Source: Coix lacryma-jobi var. lacryma-jobi (taxonomy: Eukaryota > Streptophyta > Magnoliopsida > Poales > Poaceae). Taken from it: a stretch of 64,000 nt of DNA. Positions 1 through 10,175 of the stretch are shown piece after piece. Position numbers and translations under genes: made by a program. The notes beneath the pieces are model-generated. The model saw nothing but the letters and a program-made list of their open reading frames with translations. It did not search any database and was not told the DNA's origin. The stretch lies in assembly GCA_009763385.1 (NCBI GenBank), contig CM019826.1, positions 64,355,864 through 64,419,863 of the forward strand. Reading direction: 5' to 3'. How positions within the stretch are numbered: the stretch's first letter is position 1; each line of letters begins with the position of its first letter.

Positions 1-280
1 TTTCCCGGTTTGGGCCTCAAAACCAGGGGAAGGTCCAAAAGGACGGTCGACGCGTGGCGGCACCGAGAGGCTTGCGTTGCGGCGAAGCTATCGGTGAGAA
101 GGCGCGGTGGTCGATGGTGGCGGCACGTGGCGACATCCTGGAGCTTGCGTCGAGGCAAAGCTAAGGATGAGAAGGCGCGTGGCCGTCGGATGGAAACTGT
201 CAAGTCTGGACGGTTTTACCCCTTGGGGTATTTGGGTTAGTACTTCATGTTAGGGCGTTTGTGTCATTCGGACGTGCGCC

Positions 281-288
281 TATATATA
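281..288 (+). promoter_or_regulatory. TATA box of LTR L1
   Basis: TATATATA in a GC-rich setting, between the upstream hairpin array and the downstream palindrome cluster, at the place where element A has TATATAA at 4618-4624. It would set the U3/R boundary about 30 bases downstream. Inference from position and sequence only. Confidence 0.55.
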
Positions 289-1379
289 GATGAAGGGGCT
301 GTGTTGGACAGCCATCCTTGGACGGTGTCTCTCTCATTTTGTGCTTGTGAGAGAAGGCTAGGGTTAGAGGAGAGTTGGCTCTTGTGCTTGAGCTTTTTGC
401 CATCCAAGCTTTGAGTTGCTAGGAGTGGCTTGTAGCCCGACACCGAGTGCTTAATCAATCATCCATTCCTCTGAATCCAAGGATCAAATTCGTGGTTGAA
501 TTCGCGTTTTGAATTTGTTCTTCGTGTTCTTCTTTTCTCCATGATTTTTCCCTCACTCGATCTCCCTCTACGCTGCGTCTTTTGCTATTACCTTTGAATC
601 AACTTGTTCTTTGAAGTGAGGAGAACATTTCCACCAAAGGAATTCATCTCTACCCTCATGAACAAGTAGATCGGGTCAAAATCATTTTTGTTCTTCGTTC
701 TTCCCCTTTTCTAGTGTTCTTCGGATTTCTCATGGATTAGTTGGCTTGAAGCGATGATATCCTAGGATTAGCTTCCCAACACGTAGAAGAACACTTGGGA
801 GAAGTTTGGTTGCAGCCCCATTCGATTTGGTGAGGATCCAATCGATTTTGGTTTTGTCCCGTGGCATTTTTGGGTGTTCTGGGCAGTGGCGGACTTTCCG
901 GCCCCCAGGCCGCGGACAGTCCGCGAGTCGGGGTTCCAGCCGGAGCAGTGGCTGTTTGCCTCGGTGCTTTTCCCCTTGGGTGACCGGCGGACAGTCCACT
1001 AGTGACAGGCGCGAACAGTCCGCGAGTCGCGCAGGGGCGTCCAGTAGCGTTGCTGCTTTTGTTCTTTGGCCGGCGGACAGTCCAACCCCCGTGTGGCGGA
1101 CAGTCCGGGAGCCTGATGGCGGACTGTCCGGGATTCTACAGATTGTGCAATTTTAGTGCGTTGGCCCTCCCGGCTTTTCCGTTTCATTTCTGGACTGCTC
1201 GTTTGCTCCTAGAGTTCACCTAGGAACCTCTCTACATATCTTTGCTACGTGTTAGCATCGGTATTTGGAGGAATCCCGACGTAGCCCTCTATCTTCGTTT
1301 GGGAGTGGGTCTTTTAGGCACGAACTTGACTCGGAGTTTTGAGAGTTTTGGTTCGCTCTCTTGTGTGGTGCCTCGCTGT

Positions 1380-1419
1380 GATCCTAGGGATCATCCACCC
1401 TCTTTCCGATGGTCGTGGG
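1380..1419 (+). other. Covarying two-hairpin element in L1
   Basis: Hairpin 1 is the palindrome GATCCTAGGGATC (1380-1392). Hairpin 2 starts at CCACCC and closes at GGTCGTGG. The element sits in the transcribed R-U5 part about 115-155 bases before the LTR end. Matching elements with different but complementary stems occur in every other Sirevirus LTR of the window that reaches this point. Confidence 0.6.
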
Positions 1420-1535
1420 CATCACGTTTGAGTTCGAAGCTTCTGGGGTTGATTTTGTTGGGACAGAGGCCAAGATTTCGGAAGAAATTTTTAGGCTCCC
1501 ATTCACCCCCCTCTGGTCGCCAATTCGGTCCTTCA

Positions 1536-2460
1536 GGTACTCAAGCAATCAATCAAGTATACTACTCAATACTGGTAAGTAGAATAAAGTAATACTTGAA
1601 ATGATGAACTAGAATATAGTAAAGTGCTTGAGTTACAAGAGCAAAACCTGAACCGGAGATGAAGGAAGACTCTTCCCAACTCCAGGACCGATTACTCGCA
1701 CGCCTCTACTCTTGAGCTAAGCCTGGAGCAGCGCTTCCGCGAGGGCAATGAGGCAAGGATGCCTTGCTCTACTAGCTACCTACTTGCTCAAGGTTGGCTA
1801 AATCCTAAGCTATTAGCCTTGCTTTCATCTTTCCTTGCTTTCCTTGCTTTCCTTGCTTGATATGAAGTGACGCCTCCAGGGGGGTGTTTATAGTAGAGAG
1901 GTGGAGTAGGGGCTACTCCACCACCACATCATCGATCCGCGTGATGATGGATGAGAGCCCTTGGATCGTAACCTCCTTCAGATCAATGGTGGAGAAGAAT
2001 TAAGCATGTGCTCATTTAATTCAACATGTGCTTCTTTGCATGGCGGCATGCATGATCCACGCCACTCCCTCCTGAGCCCTCCGATGCCACCGACCTAGTG
2101 ACCGAGGGCTAAGATTTGGACCTGGGGTGGTCACACGGATCAGTGTCATGGCAGGGGAGAAGTTTGGACGCCACCTAGGTGGCGGGCGCCACCTAGGGGT
2201 GGCGGGCGCCACCCCACTAGGGCCCAAATGGGCCTTGGTGAGTGGTCTCGGCCCCTGGTGGGTCCATTCTCCAAATTTGGTCCAAATCCTGCATTCAAAT
2301 AAAAATCTATGGACATATGGAATTTGGTTAGTTTGAAACCTATTTGACTACTTTTCATGCCTTTTTTTGAATTTTTGGGTAAAATGTTGATGGTAAAACA
2401 AGTGTTTAAGGACCATCAACACTTGGGAGCTCTCTTTCTTCTCTTAGGTCAGGCGAATGG
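1536..2460 (-). mobile_element. Athila-like LTR fragment (G) with a few internal bases
   Basis: The minus strand starts an LTR at 2421 (TGTTGATGG...). It then shows the conserved stretch found in the TRG LTRs: CATTCAAATAAA, GGTGGGTCC, the GGTGGCGGGCGCCACC palindrome block (about 2169-2213) and GGCAGGGGAG. A TATA-like CTATAAAC lies near 1888-1895. The R-U5 end is missing: the piece is cut at 1535/1536 by L1. Bases 2422-2460 are purine-rich on the minus strand and are the polypurine tract plus internal remnant. So this was the 3' LTR of a minus-strand Athila-type element, broken before or during the arrival of L1 and L2. It is clearly diverged from TRG1/TRG2. A short TTTCCTTGCT triplication is at about 1832-1860. 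Confidence 0.6.
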
Positions 2461-2586
2461 TGAAGGACCGAATTGGCGACCAGAGGGGGGGGCGGTGAAT
2501 CGGAGCCTCAAATTTCTTCTCGAGAAATGATGGCCCTTGTCCCAGAAAATCACCCCAAAAGCGAAGACTCAAACAATCGGTGAGTT

Positions 2587-2629
2587 CACGACCTATGAAT
2601 AGGTGGATACTCTAGGAGATGTCCTAGAG
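2587..2629 (-). other. Covarying two-hairpin element in L2
   Basis: On the minus strand hairpin 1 has arms CTCTAGGA and TCCTAGAG around a 4-base loop (2610-2629), and hairpin 2 has arms CCACCTAT and ATAGG...GTG (2587-2606). Both stems differ from those in L1, A, C and D but stay paired. Confidence 0.6.
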
Positions 2630-2702
2630 GTACAGCGGAACTACCGAAGAATCCCCAAAACCAAGCGCCAAAGCAATGGGGCAAAACTGCACAAGCAAGC
2701 TC

Positions 2703-3062
2703 CAAGAACAATCAAACCTCCGATAACGGAACACCCCACTCCTATGGAGAAGAGGAAAGTGTTCGACCAAAACTACTTAGGCCAACTGGTAGCAAAAGCA
2801 CCTTGGAAAGATCCTTATGAAGTTAGGAAACTAACGCAACATACGGATCTCAAATTGGAGCTCGAACGCAAAAGATACGGACGCTAGAACCAACGAAACT
2901 CCGAAAGCGGAACACTTAACTCCTATGGAGAAAAAGGAAGTGTCTGACCAAAAATACTTTGACCAATGGTGACAAAAGTACTTTGGAATGATCCTTAAGA
3001 AGTTAGGAAACCAACTCAACAAACGGATCACAAATCGGAGCTCGTACGCAAAAGATACGGAC
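2703..3062 (-). repeat. Two-copy ~180-bp tandem duplication in L2
   Basis: CCTATGGAG recurs at 2741 and 2922 and GCAAAAGATACGG ends at 2880 and 3060, giving a period of 180-181 bp. The copies are imperfect. The duplication is not present in the other Sirevirus LTRs here, so it is private to this subfamily or copy. Confidence 0.75.
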
Positions 3063-4182
3063 GGAATCAGCAAAACTGTGCAGTGGCGGACTGTCCGCTA
3101 GTGAACCCCGGACAGTCCGGGAATGAGTCCCAGACAGTCCGCCGTTCAAAAGTGAAAACAGCGACCTCGCTGCCCGTGAATAGCCCCGACCCCCGGACAG
3201 TCCGGGGATGACTCCCGGACAGTCCGCCACTGTCCAGAAAGCCTAAAAACAGCTCGGGACAAAACCAAAATTGATTGGATCTTCACCAAATCGAATGGGG
3301 CTGCAACCAAACTTCTCTCAAGTGTTCTTCTTTGTGTTGGGAAGCTAATCCTAGGATATCATCGCTCCAAACCAACTAATCCATGAGAAATCGGAAGAAC
3401 ACTAGAAAAGGCGAAAGAACGAACAACGAACTTGATTTCGACCCGATCTATGTGCTCGTGAGGTTAGAGAAGAAATCCTTCAGTGGAAAGAAGGATCTCA
3501 CGACATAGAACAATTTGATTCAAACGGAATTGTAAATCGTCACTCGGAGAGGGAGAACGAGGAAAATCTCTGGGAGGGGAAAAAACAAAACACGAAGAAC
3601 AAAAACGCGAATCGATCCAAATTTCAGCCAACACAAGAGGAGTAAGAAATTGATCCTTGAATTGCTACGGGATGATGAATTGTGTAGCACACTGTGTAGG
3701 GTTACAAGCCACTCCTCGCAACAACAAAGCGTGGATGGAGAAAAGCTCAAGAACAAGAGCCACTCCTCTCTCTAACCCTAGCCTCCTCTCAAATGAACTG
3801 CGGATACATGGGTGTATGCCGAGTCTCAAGTTATGAGTGATTGTTAACGGGTTTGATGCGCATGTTCTTTGGCTTGTGTTGTGTAGGTGTCGAGCACGGA
3901 GACAGTGATCAAAGGCAAGGTGAAGGTCAAGTAGAGACGTGCCGTGCCGACGGATCGAGAGCGGTGAAGGGCAGACGTGAGGCTTGGACTGAGGGACTGG
4001 TGGCCCGAGGATCAGCTGTGGTGGCTGATAGCCTGGGACAGCGATGAGCGAAGACTAGCGGGACATAGTGTTGCTCGGGTCGAGGACCTGGGGACACGTG
4101 TCGGTGGACGGGGTGCACGAGCGGTGCATCCCCTCTACAGCATCGGTTTGATGGTTGAGCCACAGAAAAACCATCGGGTGGA

Positions 4183-4414
4183 CGGTTTCCACGTTTGGGC
4201 CACAAAACCTGGGTGTTGCAAGTTTGCCGAGTTTGGGCCACAAAACTCGGGCTGAGGATGGTTTCCAGGTTTGGGCCTCAAAACCTGGGCGCTGGCGGGT
4301 TTCTGAGTTTGGGCCACAAAACTTAGGCGATGGACGGCTGGTTTCCCGGTTTGGGCCTCAAAACCGGGGGTTGGTCGTAAAGACAGGTTTCCCGGTTTCG
4401 GCCACAAAACCGGG
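4183..4414 (+). repeat. Class I hairpin array (6 units) in U3 of A
   Basis: Six hyphenated palindromes with arms such as CCAGGTTT/AAACCTGG, CCGAGTTT/AAACTCGG and CCCGGTTT/AAACCGGG around a GGGCC-TC or GGGCC-AC loop. The arm sequence changes from unit to unit but pairing is mostly kept. It lies 200-430 bases before the TATA box. Confidence 0.9.
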
Positions 4415-4617
4415 GGCGAGGTCCGGGAAAAGGACGAGCAGAGCGGTGGCGGCACGTGGTGGCAATCAGTGAGGTTGCGTCGAGGCAACGCTACCAGTTG
4501 TGCGGGCGTGGCCGTCGGATCAGCATCCACTTCGAGTTGGTCCAGAATAACCCTAGGGTTTAGCTGGTTCGCTCTGTAATTAGCAGTAGGGGTAGAAGGG
4601 GAATAATTGTATTAGGC

Positions 4618-4624
4618 TATATAA
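4618..4624 (+). promoter_or_regulatory. TATA box of element A LTR
   Basis: TATATAA followed by GGAGAGG, in the right place between U3 hairpins and the transcribed leader. Elements B and D have only GATAAGTAG at the matching site, so A has the better core promoter. Confidence 0.7.
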
Positions 4625-5203
4625 GGAGAGGCAGCCCGTCCCTCCAGACTATCTCAGCCATTGCTATTTTCAATCTAGGTTTTCCTGCTTCCCATTCCCT
4701 GCTGTAGCTACTGAGATCCACAGAGACGGTGAACAATACCTCTGTGTATTTGCTTTTTGAGGAAACGAGACCGTAATCTTGTTGTCTCCTCGTGGGGACG
4801 AATTTCGGCTGGCAATTCGTGGTTCGATTCACGTTTTGAACTTGTTCTTCGCGTTCTTCATTTTCTCCACGATTTTCCCATCACTTGTTCTCCCTCCTCG
4901 TTGAGTCTTTTGTGATTCCGTTTGAACTGAGTTGTTCTAGATCGTGAGGCACTTCTTTCCACCGAAGGAATTCACCTCTAACCTCATGAGCTAGTAGATC
5001 AGTCGATTTTCGTTTCGAATCGAGTTTTGTTCCCTTTGCCCCGAATTCTTCCGATTCACCGATTTGGAGTTAGGTTCGAGCCATGATCTCTTTGGGATAG
5101 CTCACTAATCTCCTTGAAACTCCGCATACCAAGTCTAAGCCTTAGAGCTTTTGATTCGGAGGAGATCGGGTTGAATCCGCGAAAGAAATGTGCTGTTTCG
5201 GGG

Positions 5204-5425
5204 GCATCGGACGCTGTGTTCTTGACATCAGACGCGTCGTTGCCACATGTCACCTGACAGCGTTTTTGAAGGAGCATCAGACGCTGACCATTGGACGCGT
5301 CCGAGGGGTGAGCATCGGACGCTAGGGCTTCACTGTAGCCAGCGTTCGATGACCATGCAGTAAGGTCCCAGATCTGTTCATTTTGCGTCGGACGCGTCCG
5401 GTGCTTGGACATCGGACGCAGGCCA
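5204..5425 (+). repeat. Class III palindrome array (GCATCGGACGC type) in A
   Basis: Repeated CATCGGACGC, GGACGCGTCC and GCGTCCGATG motifs in both orientations, able to pair with each other. It sits where elements B and D carry GCGGACAGTCCGC repeats. Some units have decayed (for example CATCAGACGC). Confidence 0.85.
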
Positions 5426-5670
5426 CCATCCGATGCAGTGAGTTTTGCACTGTTTCGTCCGCAGTTTGCTCGTATGACTTCGGATTTGATTTTGGGTTTT
5501 TGCGTTGGATTTCCGACTTTGTGCTCTACTAAAATCAGGCTTCCCGCTTTACGAAATAGCCTGAACTGGGGTGAACTTGGGTGAGGAAGTTTTTTTTGTG
5601 GTGTCCATCCTGTCACTAGTTGACTTGCATGAACTTGGGTGAGGAAGTTTTTTTTGTGGTGTCTCGCTGT

Positions 5671-5707
5671 GTTCCTAGGGAACATCCACCCACTCTCTGG
5701 GTCGTGG
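5671..5707 (+). other. Covarying two-hairpin element in A
   Basis: Hairpin 1 is GTTCCTAGGGAAC (5671-5683). Hairpin 2 runs from CCACCCA to TGGGTCGTGG (5686-5707). It is 130-165 bases upstream of the LTR end, in the transcribed leader close to the primer site. Confidence 0.65.
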
Positions 5708-5836
5708 ACATCACGTGTCTCGGGTTTGCTCTTGGGGTTGATTTTCTGGGACAGAGGCCTCAACATTTTGAAAGAAATTTGAAGCTCACATTCACCCCCC
5801 TCTGGTCGCCTTGCTTTAGCATTCTCGGTCCTTCAA

Positions 5837-5850
5837 TTGGTATCGGAGCA
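5837..5850 (+). promoter_or_regulatory. Primer-binding site, tRNA-Met type (A)
   Basis: TTGGTATCGGAGC two bases after the LTR end. The plant Copia consensus TGGTATCAGAGC pairs with the 3' end of initiator tRNA-Met; this copy has one change (A to G). Confidence 0.85.
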
Positions 5851-5898
5851 GGTTAAGGATCTTCCACCTTAGCCGGTTCCAGATCCACAGAAGGCGAC

Positions 5899-8527
5899 AT
5901 GGATCGCGGCGTGGGCAAACCGCCGTTTTTCGATGGGACGAACTATGCGTATTGGAAGATACACATGTCGGCCTATCTTCAGAGCATGGGTGCTTCTGTT
6001 TGGGAGATTTGCAACAAGGAAGATTACGTGGTCTTGGCTGCTCGTGCTACTCAGCTGCAGATCGATGAGCACGATGCCAATAGCTGAGCCCGTAATGCTC
6101 TTTTCTCCTGTTTGAGCATGTCTGAATTTGATCGCGTTTCTCACCTCCCCACGACTCGTGAGATTTGGGCGACCCTCATGCGTTTCCATGAGGGAACCAC
6201 TCAAGTCAAATCCCGTCTCTACGAGTCGCACAAGCGGGAATATGAGAACTTTCGACACATGCCTGGCGAGAGCATAGAAAGTTTATTCGCTCGCTTTCAG
6301 GTGATTGTCAACAGGATGAGGGCTAACAAGGAGCTGTTGCCTTTCGACGATCATGAGAGGGCTCTTAAGCTGTTGCATACTCTTGATCTGTCGGTGTGGG
6401 ACTCAAAGGTTCAGGCAATCATCGAAACGCCTAACTATGAGACCCTCACATGCGACGAGCTCTTTAGTAAGCTCAAGTCCAGTGAGATTGATGCCATGGC
6501 GAGGGCTTCTTATGAGAATCCTTCTGGCCCGTCGATGGCTTTGCTTTCTGGCTCTTCTGCTAACCCCTCTGGAGGATTTGCACTCTCTTCTCTCCTTTCT
6601 GTCACAGAGGAGCAGCTAAAGTTCATGGGGGATGATGAGTTGGCTTTGCTTGCCAACCGGTTCTCGCGGTTCCACAACAACCGCATGAACCGTCGCCGCG
6701 GAGGAGGATGCTCAGGATGTTTCGAATGCGGCGACCCCGATCACTTCATCGCTAACTGTCCCAAGAAGAACAAGAAAACATTTGGGAAGGGCGATCATGG
6801 GCACAAGTACGACTTCGGCAAGCGGAAGGAGAAGTACGTCCCCGCGAAGCACAAGCGGAAGGGCGGCTTCAACAAGGAGTACATCAAGAAGAAGTACTTG
6901 GAGAAGGCCCAGGCTGAGCAGCGTGCTTTCTTCGCCACGCTCAGCGACGTCAACGGCTCGGATGATGACTCTGCTTCCTCAAGCGACGACGAGTCCGAGA
7001 AGAAGAAGAGAATCGAGGACAAGCTGAACGGCCCTCTGCTTCTTCGCCGACAACGAGGGCTTCTGCACCATGGCCCTCGGCAAGGAGGTCAACAACCAGC
7101 TGGAGGACATCCCTTAGAACCACGACGACGACGACGACACCTCCCATGTATCTCAGACCCCCGACGAGCTTTCTGCTGAGGTCGAGAAACTTACTACCAC
7201 CCTTCTTAGTCAAGATAAGCTGCTTAGGCATGCTGCTAGAGAGCGGAAGGAGTTTAGGCAGAAGTGGGAGGATACGGTGAAGGAACTTGAGTCTGTCAAG
7301 TCCACCGTTGTTGTCACTGAGGAGGATGAGTGTGAGATGTGCTCCAGGCACATGACTGACCTTCTCACTTTGAGAGGGAAGTATGTTGCTTTGGTTGGAG
7401 AGGTGGATGAGCTTAGGGCTAGATCCTTAGTGCTTGGTGCGTGCAAGTCTTCTGCAGGCTTGCAATCTAAGTTGGCTGAGAAGAATGCCAAGATTGTGTC
7501 TCTTGAGAAGGCTAGCTCGGATAGCAATTGTGTGGCTTGGTGTGCTGTGTGCGAGGGCTTGGAGACGGAGATAGCCAATGTGAAGCATGACAAGATGCAA
7601 ACCGACGAAGAAAACACATTCCTTCGGACCATCTTGTCATGGGTGTCTTGTGGTGAGCCGCAGCTTGGGATGATGATAGCCCAATTCAAACTTGCTGCTG
7701 GAGGTCCTGGTGTTGGTTTTGCTCAGGGTGTTGAGTGTGCTTCTTCTTTTGGTAAGATTGGAGAGTCGAGTGGTCTTAATCCGAGTGAGAAGCCCAACTC
7801 CACCACTACTCCTAAACTGACCAAGATTCCACCCAAAGAGCCTCTCAAACCTAACACCGAGGATGGGGTGTTTGTTGAACCTCCTAGAGCTCTACCCAAG
7901 AAACAGACATGGGCTCCAAAACCCAATCACCTAAGGAACAAGCTAGACACTATGCCACCAATCCAAGAGGAGCTCATGCCTCAATAAGGAAAAGTGATCC
8001 ATACCCACTACCGTGAGTACCAACAACCCCCTATGAGAGCGGTGAGGTACCATTGTGAGCACTGTGGGAGAGATGGACACTTGAGGGAGTTTTGCTTTTG
8101 GCGCAAGAGAGATGAGCGTCGTGCCAGGGAGATGAACAATGCGGACATGTACCATCCATTCCATGATGTACATGTGCCGGATGTTCAGAGGAGAGCTGCT
8201 AGGCCTAGAGGTCCAATGCCTCAAGGTCATAGGCCTAGGCCGGAAGGAGGACGTGCCCGGTGGGAGCCTGCATTTGTGGGCTATGGACCCTGTGGCGGTG
8301 GCTTTGTAGTTGAGCGTTACACCCCACCGTGTTTTGAGTATCGCGATGGACGCTCTTCCCTTAGCGGACCACGTTTTCCTCAGCGTGGTGATCGCTTTCC
8401 CCATAGGCGTGCTAGGAATGGTTTTGCTACTAACCATTCTTTTGAGCAGCCGGCCCAACACTGGTATAATTCCCATTTTACTCACCCCAGTGTTGGACCG
8501 TATGCTCACCCTATGTCTTTTTATTGA
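5899..8527 (+). pseudogene. gag: Sirevirus gag, element A (broken)
   Basis: Gag packages element RNA into virus-like particles in the cytoplasm. The reading frame opens at ATG 5899 (MDRGVGKPPFFDG). It carries a UBN2/capsid-like region, a zinc knuckle at 6718-6759 (CFECGDPDHFIANC), a lysine- and acid-rich stretch, a coiled coil around 7200-7600, and a second knuckle at 8054-8095 (CEHCGRDGHLREFC). It ends at TGA 8525. Breaks: CGA to TGA at 6085; one extra C in a C run near 7031-7034 (+1 frameshift); a stop near 7114; TAA at 7985. Two knuckles and a long Gag with coiled coil are Sirevirus traits. Not functional as it stands. Confidence 0.9.
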
Positions 8528-8532
8528 TGTAG
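8525..8532 (+). promoter_or_regulatory. Gag/pol junction TGATGTAG (A)
   Basis: The gag stop TGA overlaps an ATG that opens the pol frame but is followed at once by TAG. Then comes GGTAAGG, which with the preceding AG resembles a 5' splice site. The same arrangement is kept in D (16170-16177) and B (34964-34971), so it is probably part of how Pol is expressed or limited. Confidence 0.6.
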
Positions 8533-8751
8533 GTAAGGCGATTGGAGAACGTTTGGTTGGTGGATTCCGGGTGCTCAAGGCATATGACCGGAAATGCCAA
8601 GTGGTTCTCCAGTCTTAGTCATGTTGCCGGAAAGGAGTTTATCACCTTCGTGGACAACAACAAAGGTAAGGTGTTGTCTCGTGGGTCTGTGCGAGTTAAT
8701 GAGCACTTTGTGTTGCGTGATGTTGCTCTTGTTTCTAACCTGCATTTTAAC
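8533..8751 (+). pseudogene. pol: Pol of element A, part 1: protease (to insertion of B)
   Basis: Pol is one base back relative to gag. The aspartic protease motif is WLVDSGCSRHMTG with the catalytic DSG at 8563-8571. The frame runs to the TTAAC target site at 8747-8751, where element B cuts it. It resumes at 41188 after the second TTAAC. No ATG opens this frame apart from the ATG-TAG at the junction. Confidence 0.85.
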
Positions 8752-8880
8752 TGAAGGACCGAGAATGCAAAAGCAAGGCGACCAGAGGGGGGGTGAATGG
8801 GAGCCTAAAAAATTTCTCTCGAAACTTTGGCCTTTCTCCCAAAAATCAACCCCCAAAAGCTTTGACCGAAACGTGATGCC

Positions 8881-8917
8881 CACGACCCTTGGAAGAGGGT
8901 GGATGATCCCTAGGATC
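8881..8917 (-). other. Covarying two-hairpin element in B 3' LTR
   Basis: GATCCCTAGGATC on the plus strand (8905-8917) gives hairpin 1; CGACCCTT...AAGAGGGTGG (8881-8903) gives hairpin 2. The matching copy in the other LTR is at about 39396-39432. Confidence 0.6.
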
Positions 8918-9164
8918 ACAGCGAGGCACCACAAAGCAAGAGCGAACCAAACACCAAAAGGACCGGTTCAAGTTCGACCCCCAAAGACCAACTCCCGAAC
9001 ATAGATAGAGAGCTACGTCGAGAGATCTCCAAAAACCTATGCTAACAAGTAGCAAAGATTCCTAGAGAGGTTACTTGGTCAACTCTAGGGCCAAACGAGA
9101 AGTCCAGAAACCAAGCGAAGAAGCTGGGAGAGCAAACACACTAAAACTCAACACTCAGCCAACT

Positions 9165-9425
9165 CACGGACTGTCCGGGGAACAGACCGCGGACTGTCTG
9201 CCCAACGGCGGACTGTCCGGGCTCAGGTGGCGGACTGTCCGCCGGCCAAAATGGCAAAACAGCAACGTTGCTGAATTGGCTCTGGACAGTCCCAGACTGT
9301 CCGCGGGTTGCAACGGTGGACTGTCCGCCGGTCAACCTGAGACAACACAGCCGAGCCGCGCGACCACTGACTCGGTCGGAGCCCGACGCGCAGACTGTCC
9401 ACGCCCTGAGTGGCGGACTGTCCGC
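9165..9425 (-). repeat. Class II palindrome array (GCGGACTGTCCGC type), B 3' LTR
   Basis: Repeated near-perfect palindromes GCGGAC-A/T-GTCCGC spaced 20-50 bases apart. Several units are degraded. Equivalent arrays lie at 893-1135, 3085-3232, 12828-13086, 29206-29446 and 39678-39945. Confidence 0.88.
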
Positions 9426-10175
9426 GGCCACTCAGGGAGGGCGATTTCAAACGCCCTTCTCCCAAATCTTCCCAAATCTGATCCAAATCAAAATCCCTTG
9501 TTCCCAAACTTGGGGAGGATGATCACGAGGTAGTTAGGAGACTATCCCCAAGAAATCATCCGCTCAAATCAACTCAATCAACGGGAAATCAAAAGGGAAG
9601 GAATATGAACAAAAAAACGCCACGAAAATTGAATCGACCCGATCTACTTGTTCGTGAGGAGTTAGATGAATTCCTTCGATGGAAATGATCTCCTCACTAT
9701 AAAGAACAAGTTGATTCAAGTGGATTTCAAAAAGACGCAGTAGAGAGGGAGAACAAAGTCAAAATGCGAATGGAGACATCGATCTACAACCGTGTGGCTA
9801 CCACACACTACAACAGTGAGATTACGGTCTCACTTCCTCAAAATCCCCAGTACACAGAGGTATGGTTCTCTGCGGATCTCAGTTGCTACAGCAGGGGATT
9901 GGGAGAGCAGGAAAACCTAGAAGGCAAAGAGCAAAATGACTGAGATATCATGGGAGGTGGGTGTCTCCCTCTACTTATCCTAATTCTAGTTCCCACTCTA
10001 CCCCTAACTAATTACAGAGCGAACCAGCTAAACCCTAAGGTTATTCTGGACCAACTCGTGGTAGGTGGTGATCCAACGGCCACGCCCGCACAACTGGTAG
10101 CGTTGCCTCGACGCAATCTCACCGATTGCTGCCACGTGCTGCCACCGCTCCGCTCGTCCTTTTCACGGACTCCGC

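Larger units (their letters stand above)
1..1535 (+). mobile_element. Sirevirus-type Copia LTR, 3' part (L1)
   Basis: Partial LTR entering from the left edge. It opens in the last unit of the GGTTT/AAACC hairpin array, passes a TATA box near 281, then a cluster of GCGGACAGTCCGC-type palindromes at 893-1135, and ends with CTCGC...CCCCCCTCTGGTCGC and the LTR terminus CGGTCCTTCA at 1535. The same order of blocks is seen in the complete LTRs at 11424-13506 and 39263-41182, which fixes its identity and orientation. No primer-binding site follows the end, so the 1535 edge looks like the 3' end of an element or a solo LTR; the next bases (GGTAC) would be the target duplication, but the left end lies outside the window. 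No coding potential is credible here. Confidence 0.85.
2461..3798 (-). mobile_element. Sirevirus-type Copia LTR (L2), interrupted by element A
   Basis: Begins with TGAAGGACCG, the reverse complement of the Sirevirus LTR terminus, and reads through the GGCGACCAGAGGGGG block, the two-hairpin element (2587-2629), a 180-bp tandem duplication, and GCGGACAGTCCGC-type palindromes (3085-3232). It stops at TGAAC just before the TGCGGATAC start of element A. The rest of L2 should lie beyond the right end of A, outside the window. L1 and L2 share the variant GCCAATTCGGTCCTTCA, so they are the same subfamily in opposite orientation. Confidence 0.8.
3799..5835 (+). mobile_element. 5' LTR of element A (2037 bp)
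   Basis: Starts TGCGGATACATGG and ends CTCGGTCCTTCA, directly before the primer-binding site. Inside, in order: hairpin array of class I (4183-4414), TATA box (4618), R-U5 leader, class III palindromes of the GCATCGGACGC type (5204-5425), the two-hairpin element (5671-5707) and the CCCCCCTCTGGTCGCC block. Its class III array is shared only with solo LTR C; elements B and D have class II at the same place. Confidence 0.93.

Noticed and set aside
4183..4414. CRISPR array
   Set aside because: Palindromic repeats with short gaps resemble one at first sight, but repeat arms vary, there are no unique spacers, no cas genes, and the context is a plant LTR.
4135..4530. Open frames through the class I hairpin arrays (also 10119-10663, 40679-41137)
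   Set aside because: The repetitive 'FGPQNLG/EAQTGKP' products come from reading hairpin repeats on both strands; no conservation of one frame between copies.
5837..5850. tRNA gene
   Set aside because: The matches to tRNA-Met and tRNA-Asp are short primer-binding sites next to LTRs; no cloverleaf can be built around them.
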